DNA of 64,000 nucleotides from Magnaporthiopsis rhizophila (Eukaryota; Ascomycota; Sordariomycetes; Magnaporthales; Magnaporthaceae). Shown here in pieces: positions 47,572 through 56,541 of this stretch. The position numbers and the translations under genes were made by a program. Under the pieces are notes generated by a model, which was not told the DNA's origin, searched no databases, and worked only from the letters and a program-made list of their open reading frames with translations. The DNA lies in NCBI GenBank assembly GCA_003049465.1, contig PYSS01000019.1, positions 62,001 to 126,000 on the forward strand, read 5' to 3'. Each line of letters begins with the position of its first letter. The stretch's first letter is position 1.

Positions 47572-47805
47572 ATGTCCAGCCTGAAGGGCGGAGCGCCAAG
47601 TCTGTCATCACTCGTGGCGATTAGAAGCCCGATAATTTCTTTTGTCGACACTTTCCTGAGCCGGAGCTTCAAATGGCTTGCGGGACACCGAACAACCTCG
47701 AGACAACGGGAATGTGGCAGTGTACATGCGCGGCGACAATCTCGTGGGAAATCGCGTTCGTCCGCGAGCTTCTCGAAGAGGGAGAGTGCGAATCCGTACA
47801 AATAA
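47572..47805 (+). CDS. Possible small basic protein
   Basis: ORF of 77 residues (MSSLKGGAPSLSSLVAIRSP start), rich in Arg and Ser, with a TATA box about 100 bp upstream. No family and no conserved motif. Its coding status is doubtful; it may be a leader or part of a spliced gene. Confidence 0.2.
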   Translation: MSSLKGGAPSLSSLVAIRSPIISFVDTFLSRSFKWLAGHRTTSRQRECGSVHARRQSRGKSRSSASFSKRESANPYK

Positions 47806-48541
47806 CCATAAGCCCGACCTTGCCACAGAAGAGAGCCACTGAGTAATACATGCGCTGGCCCAGCCATGATGCAACATCCCGTAGATATATGGGGTCCAAA
47901 ATCCATCGGCTCTAGCTGTCATGGTTGAAGCAACCTGAGTCGGGAATAATCAGCCCGCCAGCCGGAACTGTCATGTGTTTCTCCATCTGGCCAATGAACT
48001 TTGCGAGCCCCGGAAAGCTTCCCGACTTTCCGTCCGGATAGGTTGAAGCGACGGATTGGAAGAGTCAGGCCTTGGCCACGATTACGGCCAGCCTGTGTGT
48101 TGCCGTCTTGTCCCGGCTCACGGAGCTTGGCCCGGGACCGAGCCAAGCCAGCCTGTGCGAAAGACAGCGATAGAATGGGGAGACTGCACCATTGCGCACC
48201 GCCTCGCTTGTCCGCAGGCACAGGAGGTCACGACAGAATGGCCTCTCGGGTTGCGAGGTTTGTTGAGCCACACGGGCCGCGGGTTTTGCAGTCGCTAGAA
48301 GGGCCGAGCAAAATTTCCCTCCCAGCGAGCGCTCAGTACGATTCTAGGCAGCCGCGCGTCCGCTTCTCGGGAAGGACTCCCGCCGAAGAGGTGTCATGCC
48401 GACGCCAGCGGCGGGTGTGCCTCCGAAATGCCAAGCAGCCGCCGAGTCACTGCACCAAATCTCAGATAAACAGCAAATTGAAAGCGGTGGAAATTATTGG
48501 GCAATCCGGACTACGCGTCAGCGATTCAGTAGCTTCTCACA

Positions 48542-48598
48542 CACGTTGACCAAATAATAACAAGAACCAATGGCGCGCTGTGGGATTTGCATGGGAGG
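48542..48598 (+). repeat. Dispersed short repeat, copy 2
   Basis: Partner of 12374-12430: 47 of 57 bases identical by eye, differences mostly transitions. Confidence 0.65.
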
Positions 48599-48966
48599 CC
48601 CGCGAATTTATTTGTCAAACGTGCTCCTGAACCGAACCGGCTTCAGTTCCAAGGGGGCGAGCTTTCCCGTATCTGGGCCTTCGGTGAGCTAGGGCGCCGG
48701 CTTCAAAAAGCTCGTGCGCCTACTCTCGGAGCGTGCCGCAATTTCGTGAGACGGGAAGGTGCAACAATGCCCCAACCGGGCTGAGCCAGATCGGCACCTA
48801 GGGGCTGGGCTGCATGTGGGGGGGCATCGGATTTTTGCACCCCCGTCGCTCGTGCATGCCTCCTGCCCGAGATCCATGTTCGCCAAAGCCCAGCCTTGGT
48901 CTGCGTCATCCTGCGTCGAGCTTCCTCTTGATCCTCCTCGCTTCGCTCCAGCGCACAGCCCAGCAC

Positions 48967-49677
48967 ATGGCGTCAGACGACTCCTCCGCGGCTCAGATCG
49001 CCCGCGATGCCGAGCTGGTGTACAACTATCACCGCATGGGCATGGCCCTCCGCCCCGCCGACGCCATCTTCTGCCTCTGCAGCCTCGACCTGCGTGTCGC
49101 CGAGCGCGCCGCCCAGCTGCTGCTCGACGGCCTCGCGGGTCCCGACGGCCTCCTCATCTTCTCGGGCGGCAGCGGCAAGCTGACCGAGGGCCGCTTCGGC
49201 GGGCAGGCCGAGGCCGACGTGTTCGCCGCCGTGGCCCGTCGCATGGGCGTCCCGGACTCGCGCATCCTCGTCGAGCCGCGCTCCGCCAACACGGGCGAGA
49301 ACGTGCGCTTCACGCGCGAGCTGCTGCGCGACCGCGGCCTGAGCCCGCACAGCTTCGTGTTGGTGCAGAAGCCCTACATGGAGCGCCGCACCTATGCGAC
49401 GTTTTGCAAGCAGTGGCTACCGCCTGCATCTGCATCTGCATCCGAGTCGACTGCACCGCAGCCCGAGTTCACCGTCACGTCGCCGCAAATGTCCTTCGCC
49501 GAGTACCCTGATGCGGATAACCCCCGAGATTTAGTTATCAACGTCATGGTGGGCGACCTCGTGCGAATCCGTACTTACCCGACTCTCGGCTTTCAAATTC
49601 CTCAGGACATCCCTGCCGACGTGTGGGAGGCGGGGCAGCGATTGATCGCAGCCGGGTTCGATGGGCACCTGCCCTGA
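48967..49677 (+). CDS. DUF218 (YdcF-like) domain protein
   Basis: Single-exon protein of 236 residues with a DUF218/YdcF fold, a family of Rossmann-like proteins of uncertain role in bacteria and fungi. Characteristic points are DAIFCLCSLDLRVAERAAQ, the Gly-rich loop FSGGSGKLT, ARRMGVPDSRILVEPRS and NTGENVRFTRELL, followed by LVQKPYMERR. No membrane anchor is present, unlike in many bacterial relatives, so it is probably cytosolic. The start at 48967 was chosen because upstream sequence in frame is Cys/Pro-rich and unlike the family. Confidence 0.85.
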   Translation: MASDDSSAAQIARDAELVYNYHRMGMALRPADAIFCLCSLDLRVAERAAQLLLDGLAGPDGLLIFSGGSGKLTEGRFGGQAEADVFAAVARRMGVPDSRILVEPRSANTGENVRFTRELLRDRGLSPHSFVLVQKPYMERRTYATFCKQWLPPASASASESTAPQPEFTVTSPQMSFAEYPDADNPRDLVINVMVGDLVRIRTYPTLGFQIPQDIPADVWEAGQRLIAAGFDGHLP

Positions 49678-50515
49678 GCCCGAACCGGCTGGCTGCCCTC
49701 GTTACTGGCTGCTGCCTCTCGACCCCTTTTGCTTTTTGTCCGAATTTGCTTTGGGATGTCACTGTCGTGTCTCTTTTTTGGCGCTTCCGCCCCCTCTCTG
49801 GTGCGCCGCATCTTCCATTCCCGGCTTCGCCACATGTCTAGCGAGTTTCGTGCGATTGGCTCGGCGCAGCTCTACTCACCATGTCATCCGAAGTCCACGA
49901 CGCGAGCAGTCTCATCCTTGCACTTGGACCGGCTGCCAAGCCTCTGCAGGGTCATAGCTGGAGCCAGGTTCGACTTTTGGCTCTGGGGGTTTTTCGGAAT
50001 GTGCAGAGCGGCCATGTGCGGCGTCTAGGGTCCCGCCATGCATCTTCCCGGCTGGCCCGACATAGCGTAGGGCGAGAAAGGTGGGGAGAAGTGCTCACTT
50101 GGCCATCGGACGACGTTTGAGCTGAAGCATGGACAAACTCTGATCGCCACGGACGATCGACATTTCCCCAGATGCGACCTCGGTAATGCCGCTATCGAGG
50201 TCAGGTAGTCTGGCCAGCCCACACTACGTCCTAGTTACGCCTGCAAATGACTTTGGTGTGACGTGCATTCCGTCTTGGACACATGTCAGATGTTGGTTCC
50301 CCGGTCGCCCTCTTCGTTGCAGGTCTTGGCAGGTCAAAGAGCGGGACATATTCTCTGCTTGTTCTACCTCTTGTCCTGCGCATGTGTGGGTAGACAAAGG
50401 CCGGGCCTTAAACCGCGCGGAGCTGATTTTGCAGCCGCACTCCCCTGGCTCTTTTCCGAACGAGCATCGCCACAAAGCAGCCATCGCTGGCGGTGTTCTG
50501 GCTTGGAGCTCCATC
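49678..50515. other. Intergenic region
   Basis: Flank and promoter. The open frame of the next gene extends back to an ATG at 50186, but the extra 110 residues are compositionally odd and probably not translated. Confidence 0.45.
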
Positions 50516-52276
50516 ATGATCAAGATCAAAGTCAATTATATCCTGACCGAAGGCAAGGTTGACTACTTTCTGGCACGCAGCCTGATATTCCTTTTCACCT
50601 ACTCGGGGCTGCTCTGTGGCGGCTACTTCGTCATCGCTTCAGCGTACGGCGGCCTCCCCTGGATATCTCACCCCGCCTCGATAGTCATAGAGATCTTCGC
50701 CGCCATCGAGCTGCTATGGTTTCTCTGCGGGTACCTCCCGTTCCGCGAGCTGTCGCAGCGCAACACCAGGACCGACCGCGCCCTCCTACAGCCGGAGCCG
50801 CTGAACCGAGCAGAGCGCGCCGCCTTCTTCGCAAAGTGCATGTCTCTCGTGCCAGACATGGAGCACTTTATCCGCAAGTGGGTGCAGAACGCACATCTCG
50901 ACGACGTCCGCCGCGACAACGTCAAGGACTGGCTGCTCTGGGGTCTCTTTGACCGCGAGGCTGATTCGGGAGAGGATGACGAAGAGCTGGAGCAGTACCT
51001 CGGCGTGTGCGAAGCCCGCCTCGGCGCCACGCTGCGCAAAGGCAGGGGCGACTCCCACGCCATCCGGATGAGCTTCGACCCGGTCAATATGAACCATCGC
51101 AGCCTCTTCTTCTACTACATCGTCTGGTGGATAGACAGCCTCGCCGCAGTGGCCCTGTACGCCATGGGATTCCGGTTCTACCGCCAGAAGCGGTCCAAAT
51201 TCTTCCGCCAGTTCCCCCTGCGGGCCCTGAGCCTTCTGGCACTCAAGGAGGCGGCGGCGCCCGGCCACCTCAGCTTCTGGGCTCGGCCCCACCGATCCGT
51301 CACGCGCAGGCCCGTCATCTTCATACACGGCGTCGGGGTCGGTCTGTTTTCGTACCTCGAGTTCCTGCGCACCATCCCACGCGACGTCGGCGTCCTCGGC
51401 GTGGAGTTGTTGCCCATCTCGGGCCGCCTGTGCGAGGCCATGCCGAGCGCCCGCGACATCGTCATGTCCATCGCCGCCGCGCTCGAGCAGCTGGGGTCGG
51501 ACTTTGACGACTGCGTGCTCGTGGCCCACAGCTACGGCACCTTCATGACCACGCCTCTGCTGCTCTCGCCCGCCGTCAGCCCAAAGATCAGCTCGCTCGT
51601 GCTCGTCGACCCCGTGGCCTTCCTGCTGCACCTGCCCGACGTGGCCTACAACTTCACGCGCCGCCGGCCCCGCAAGTACCACGGCAACGAGTGGCAGATG
51701 CACCTGGTGGCGCGCGACCCCATGATCGCCCACACGGTCGGCCGCCGCCTCAGCTGGCGCGAGCACATCCTCTGGCGCGAGCTGCTCCTCGTCTCAGACC
51801 TGCCCGAGGGCACCCAGCCCGGCTCCGGCGCCCTCTCCGGCGCCACCGGCGGCCTGCGGCGCGGCGGCATCACCGGCAGCAGCAACGGCAAGCCGAGCGG
51901 CGTCGGCGTCGGCGGCCCGCGCGCGCCGCCCCTGCGCCGCACGACGGTGATCCTGGGCGAGAACGACTGCGTCATCAACGCCCCCGCCGTGGCCAGCTAC
52001 GTCGAGTACGACACGGCCGAGTGCACGCGTGCCGACCTGGCCTCCTTCACGTCGAGCGAGAGGTGGTGGACCGGCTCCCGCCCGCTCGAGCTCGTCTGGC
52101 TCCCCGGCGCCCACCACGGCGCCGCCCTCATCACGAGCCGCTACATCCCCACCGCCAGCCGCATCGTCGACCACTACTGCGTCAAGATCGAGGTCGTCCC
52201 CGGCCCGCAGGACAAGGAAACTGAAGCTGGCGACGGGAGGAGAGACTCGGTAAATTCGTTTGACACCATCTGTTGA
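50516..52276 (+). CDS. Membrane-anchored alpha/beta hydrolase
   Basis: Intronless gene for a 586-residue protein with two N-terminal membrane segments (about residues 16-40 and 48-74) and an alpha/beta hydrolase domain from about 255. IFIHGVGVG forms the oxyanion region, the nucleophile is Ser339 in AHSYGT, the acid is probably the Asp of GENDC and the base a His of GAHHG. A Gly/Ser-rich insert lies near residues 435-470. I start at the ATG at 50516 (MIKIKVNYILTEG) rather than 50186, because the peptide becomes regular only there. Likely a lipid or ester hydrolase at an internal membrane; the substrate is unknown. Confidence 0.87.
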   Translation: MIKIKVNYILTEGKVDYFLARSLIFLFTYSGLLCGGYFVIASAYGGLPWISHPASIVIEIFAAIELLWFLCGYLPFRELSQRNTRTDRALLQPEPLNRAERAAFFAKCMSLVPDMEHFIRKWVQNAHLDDVRRDNVKDWLLWGLFDREADSGEDDEELEQYLGVCEARLGATLRKGRGDSHAIRMSFDPVNMNHRSLFFYYIVWWIDSLAAVALYAMGFRFYRQKRSKFFRQFPLRALSLLALKEAAAPGHLSFWARPHRSVTRRPVIFIHGVGVGLFSYLEFLRTIPRDVGVLGVELLPISGRLCEAMPSARDIVMSIAAALEQLGSDFDDCVLVAHSYGTFMTTPLLLSPAVSPKISSLVLVDPVAFLLHLPDVAYNFTRRRPRKYHGNEWQMHLVARDPMIAHTVGRRLSWREHILWRELLLVSDLPEGTQPGSGALSGATGGLRRGGITGSSNGKPSGVGVGGPRAPPLRRTTVILGENDCVINAPAVASYVEYDTAECTRADLASFTSSERWWTGSRPLELVWLPGAHHGAALITSRYIPTASRIVDHYCVKIEVVPGPQDKETEAGDGRRDSVNSFDTIC

Positions 52277-52915
52277 TTGTTCTTCTTTGTATTTGTAGTT
52301 ATAGTATCTTTTGTGCCTGTTTCTTGCTAGTATTAAAAAGTCATATCTCTCAACGTTTCGAACATTCCTGCTTCGTGGTCTCTTTACAGTGTCACCCCCC
52401 CCCGACTGTTCCAAGTCTTCATACTTCTTGTTGGTACTACACCGTCGCCCTCCGACTATTCGGAGCTGGTAGCGGTCCTACAGAGTTACCCGTGCGCCTC
52501 TTGGGGTCACAGTCACCCGCCCCAGTATTTGCGCTCTCCCTGCTTCTCGGTGGTAATGCATAGTCGCCCTCCGATTGATTTAACGTCATTGTTGTCCCTC
52601 TCTTTTTTTCTGTCACTTCTCTTGTCTGAGCTTGGCCGGCCCGGGCTGCCGCTTTGGTGGCGTTTGGGCTTGTGGTTTTCGGGGGGACATTCATATGGTA
52701 CATGGTGGCATTCTTTATATTTTGCTGCGCAAAGTGGAAACCCGACAAACTCGTTCGAACAAAAAGTCTTTCTCTCCTTACTCCTGAGGTGCCCTAGATG
52801 ATGCCGGAAGGCTGTCGTAAGAAGATTCGGTTGATGTTCCTTGATCATTCGAACCCTGCGATGGCTGAGCGCATCAGTCAGCCAGGCTACCGCATACACT
52901 ATATAGATAGGGGCC
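52277..52915. other. Intergenic region
   Basis: 3' flank of the hydrolase gene. A TATA-like ATATAGATAG at 52901 lies too close to the following ATG to be its usual TATA box. Confidence 0.4.
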
Positions 52916-53200
52916 ATGAACTACTGGGACAGAGAACCCGAGCAGTGGAAGCCCTTCGTTCGGCAATACCGCTGGACCAAGAAGAAGGGACACACTGCGC
53001 ACAAGTACTGGAGCGGACTGACCAGCCTTGAAGGCATTCAGGCCATAGCGACTTGCTTCGCGGAAGCCAAGAAAGCCGGAAGGAGCAGAACGGACGCCTG
53101 GAAAGAGGCGATCCCCAAGGACCGAAGCATCATCCCGAGCCACAACACCACCAGGTGGATAGACATTCAAGGGGAAGTGCTGCTGGCGAAGGGTGCCTAG
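52916..53200 (+). CDS. Small hypothetical protein
   Basis: ORF of 94 residues with an even, protein-like composition (start MNYWDREPEQWKPFVRQYRW). It is basic, Trp-rich and soluble, with no signal or membrane segment. No family recognised. An upstream exon may be missing, since the ATG follows a TATA-like word by only a few bases. It overlaps nothing convincing on the other strand. Confidence 0.4.
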   Translation: MNYWDREPEQWKPFVRQYRWTKKKGHTAHKYWSGLTSLEGIQAIATCFAEAKKAGRSRTDAWKEAIPKDRSIIPSHNTTRWIDIQGEVLLAKGA

Positions 53201-54087
53201 CTAGTTTATACCATCTATATCTATCCTCGGTCGCGAGTGTGCCTTCGGAATCGGGGTGTGGGCCGCCTGACGCGGCCTCCATCTCGACGGCCCGGTCGGG
53301 GGCGGGCGCCAGGGACGGATCCAGGGACAGAGGTGCCCGGGGACATGTTCGGGCTGTAGTTGACGCCGTCCTCCATGCCCGGCAGGGGTGGCGGCGACTC
53401 TGCACGCGGGAGGTCGTCTGTGCCGTCATAACCATATCCGGTGTAGGCACCCGCCACCGAAACGTTGACAAGCTCAACCTGGCCATCTCTTGCAGCTCAG
53501 TGTTTCCCTCAATCGAGTGTCTGTTTACTCCGTCGATGGGATTCTTTGGCGACAAGCTCCTCGTTAATGACGATATCAGGCGCTTCCTCGGTCTTAACAC
53601 TACGTCGGAATAACCGTAAAGTCAGCCAGTGGTCAGATAAAAGCAGGGATATGTGACCTCTCAGGCTTCATAGCCCGACCAACGTCGCAGAGTCGCCAGG
53701 GCTGGGGTTGCGGGGGCCCTGGACGCCGTCCAGCGCCCCAAACGGGAGCGGATGCACCGCCCCGCGGGACAGCTGGCGAGGAGGCATGCACTAATCACTT
53801 GGCGGTCGGGAGGTGATCGCAAGAGCTGGTTTCGGGCGCAGGGGGAATACCTACCTGTCCGAGTGTAGGTTTTCGGGGTTCCGGGCGCGTCCTGGTTCTG
53901 GTTCTGGTTCTGGCCCCGGTCCTTCTTTCTCCGAATCACCGCATCGAAGTAACGCTGCCGAGTAAAAGACGGACCGATCTGACATTGCTGGGATATAGAG
54001 CTCCAGATTTCCGCTCAGGCCCTCCAGATTCCAGGTCTCATCACCCAGGCTGGGGCGGCGGCATGGGATTTCGAAGGCGAAGCACAT
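53201..54087 (-). CDS. Possible multi-exon hypothetical gene
   Basis: Tentative minus-strand gene or gene remnant. A clean first exon starts at 54087 (MCFAFEIPCRRPSLGDETWN) and runs to about 53852, where a GTAGGT donor follows a GPEPEPEPGR stretch made by a short tandem GGTTCT repeat. Later pieces that look coding are KTEEAPDIVINEELVAKESH near 53600-53540 and a Pro/Ser-rich segment with MEDGVNYSPNMSPGTSVPG near 53380-53320. I could not fix all splice sites, and the last parts fall in different frames, so it may be decayed. Function unknown. Confidence 0.3.
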
Positions 54088-55117
54088 GAAATAGAAATCG
54101 AAAGGAGCAGGCCACCGCAGTGGCTGACACGTGGAATGACCGCCCGACGCCTGACCTGGTCACCCGCGGGGACGGTGTAAAAGAAGCGTCAGGGAGTCAG
54201 GGACCAAAGACCTTTCCCAAACTCGATCGCCGCAACACCCGAATCCGATCCTCAATGTGCTCATCTTGTCAGCCTGTTCTCGGAGTTGCCCCTGTGTCGG
54301 GATGATGAGAGGTAGTCGAACTATTCCTGGAAAAGAGCCGCTCCCAGGTACCTAGCTTCTTGAGGAGTATTGAGGATTTTTGATCAGTAATTATACATTT
54401 AGATTCAAAAGCGCCAGCAGACAGACAAGCCAACGGTGTGTGGGGGAAGACGTACTAATGGAAGATCAATGATGTTTGAAAGTTTTGGTGTGAATTTAGA
54501 TATGCACAAAGCAGCACGATGGACGGGACGCACAGACCTTCCGTTTTTATCTGCTAAGATTTTCATAGAAGGGCTTCGAGGCTGGCGGTACCTGTTCGCA
54601 GCTACTGCCCAGGCAGGTGGCACCTTCCCTCCTTCCTCGTGTAGTAATGTGCGCTCCCCGCACTTCTCTGTCCCGCCTTCCGCTAGCCCTGGCCAGCACG
54701 AACATACAATATCAGCCACGGATTTTCCCGGCTTCTCTCCACCCCACTCGTATCTGCCCGCGTCTCTCGTAACCTGAAAGAACATCAGCAACCATGGTGG
54801 GCTTGCTCGCCCAAAGGCCCAAGACAAGGGCCGTCGCCTCGAAACGTATCGACGTCGTTCTATCCGCGCCAGCTTTTACCAGCCATCAGAGGCCACCCAT
54901 ATACGGCCTGTGACGCAGGGCTAAGCCAGGTAGACCCACTGCACCACGAAGGCAAAAGAGGAACGCTGTCGTTGCTGGGACTACGACCGCGCCTGGCCCT
55001 TATAAGGGATCGCACCGTGACAACCTGACCCTTGTCGAGCCCCGACGTCTAATCCAGGTTAGCCGGACTACCTCAGTGGACGTTCGTCCCGTCGCGCCGG
55101 GCCCGAAGGACCTTGAG
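54088..55117. other. Intergenic region
   Basis: No coding signal that I can support. The last 300 bases may contain unaligned upstream parts of the Brr2-like remnant. Confidence 0.4.
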
Positions 55118-55677
55118 ATGAAGAGGGAGATAGACGACATTCTGAGTACCAGTGTGGACGTCAAAAAGTTCCACTAATTGAAAAACTTGGGAAAGAAGAT
55201 TACCGTGACGTACGGACGACGACGAAAAAATAGCAGGAAAGAAAATTACCGACTACGACGCACAGAACGACTATGACAAAAAAGTGGTAGAAGCCAAAGA
55301 TGAGAAGGAAATTAACGACCGCCAAAAAGTCGCCGTCGATTTCGGAAACGATAATAACGACTAACAAGGCTTCGTTAACGAGATCCGTGATAAGTCGTCG
55401 GAAAACGAGGCTGATGGTGAAGATGAATCGGATGCGGCTGCCGATACCCTCGATGGCGAGACCATGATCATAGACTCGGCGCCACAGGGGAAACCGGCTC
55501 AGAACAAATCCAAGGACGCCAACCTTGTGCCTGCCCGTGAGATTGACGTGTACTGGCTTTAGCGTCAGATCGGAAGGCTATACCCGGATGCTCACACACA
55601 GCACGACAAGACGCACGCTGCGCTGCACATACTCTCGGCGTTCATCCTCGACGAGCAGAAGCCACCGGGACCGTGAA
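55118..55677 (+). pseudogene. Fragment resembling N-terminus of Brr2 RNA helicase
   Basis: Plus-strand fragment matching, from memory of the family, the region before the first helicase cassette of the U5 snRNP helicase Brr2. It reads KREIDDILSTSVDVKKFH, stop, LKNLGKKIT, then DYDAQNDYDKK, RQKVAVDFGNDNND, stop, QGFVNEIRD, an acidic run, DTLDGETMIIDSAP, and VPAREIDVYWL, stop, RQIGRLYPDAHTQHDKT. A 40-base stretch between the two LGKKIT-like words looks like an insertion or partial duplication. Each stop falls where a Gln or Glu codon would fit (TAA or TAG from CAA, CAG or GAG). No helicase domain follows, so this is a truncated duplicate and not the essential gene. Confidence 0.65.
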
Positions 55678-55689
55678 AACAATCTACAT

Positions 55690-56295
55690 CTACAACCCAA
55701 ATCCGAGACTGGCGAGAAGCGCAGCCGGCCCATGCCGTCCACCTTCTCCAGAGTCCAAGGTACAAGCACTTCTTCCTTCTGCCCGAGAGCGGACTGTGGA
55801 ACTACACCCTGCACCTACACTGTACCGACGGGGGTTAGATTCGACCGGATTCATCACGTCAAACGTCTCATCGGCCTGGGGAAAGCCGGTGCGCGTCGGC
55901 GTGACACGCCGGCGCCGTTCTACGGCGACACGCAACCGGCCGCTGCATTTCCAGAACTTTGCTCAGTTGGAGGGCATCCCCACCACTGATGGGAGCAAGC
56001 CGGAAAGTGTACGCCGAGGCCAAGAGATTCTTCCCGTACTCCAAGAATCGGTTCCGTTCCACCTCCAGACCTAGGAGATTGAGCGAGTATGAAGATCAGT
56101 ATTCTGCGGTCGTAAACACCATCACAAACTGGATCGCCTACAGCGTCAGGTAATTACCTGAACAGCAAGCTCAGATACCGGCGCCCAATGCCGCGAAAGA
56201 TCTTCGACTACCACGAAGAGCAAGAGAAGACAAAGGGGATGGACTGGGTAGTGAACAGAAAGGCAGGGCATGGATGGAGGAATTAGAAGCTCGCA
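55690..56295 (+). pseudogene. Coding-like fragments of unknown gene
   Basis: Two more plus-strand stretches look like protein. HAVHLLQSPRYKHFFLLPES lies near 55730-55790. KVYAEAKRFFPYSKNRF and YEDQYSAVVNTITNWIAYSV lie at about 56000-56150 and, after a one-base frame change near 56155, continue as YLNSKLRYRRPMPRKIFDYH and KGMDWVVNRKAGHGWRN to a TAG near 56286. I do not recognise the source. They could belong to the same decayed duplicate as the Brr2-like fragment or to another gene. Confidence 0.35.
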
Positions 56296-56541
56296 AAAAG
56301 GGCCAGGGCCTGATACAGGGAGTATGGTACGCAGATGGTAAAGAAAAAGCAAGGAGAGAGAGGAAAAAAAAAGGACGAGGCTAGACGTTTCGACAATTCG
56401 TTCAGCAGCGGACTTGGGTCTCTATCTAGGTAGTGTTTGGCTACGGATTTCTCAGGACACCAACCATCTTTGCTAGGTTACGATCAGAATGCTGTTAGAT
56501 TTAGAACACATTCTATTTAAGTTACGAACACTTCTGTCAGA

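Larger units (their letters stand above)
43968..48966. other. Five-kilobase gene-poor region
   Basis: No supported protein-coding gene. It contains a (CTAC)n microsatellite, a 17-18 bp A run near 46122, a second copy of the dispersed repeat (48542-48598) and a TATA-led small ORF at 47572. Open frames elsewhere change character from strand to strand and look like chance. It could hold non-coding RNA or an unrecognised multi-exon gene. Confidence 0.45.

Noticed and set aside
50186..50515. 110-residue N-terminal extension of the hydrolase
   Set aside because: It is open with an ATG, but the peptide is Cys/Ser/Arg-mixed with no signal and the regular membrane protein begins at 50516.
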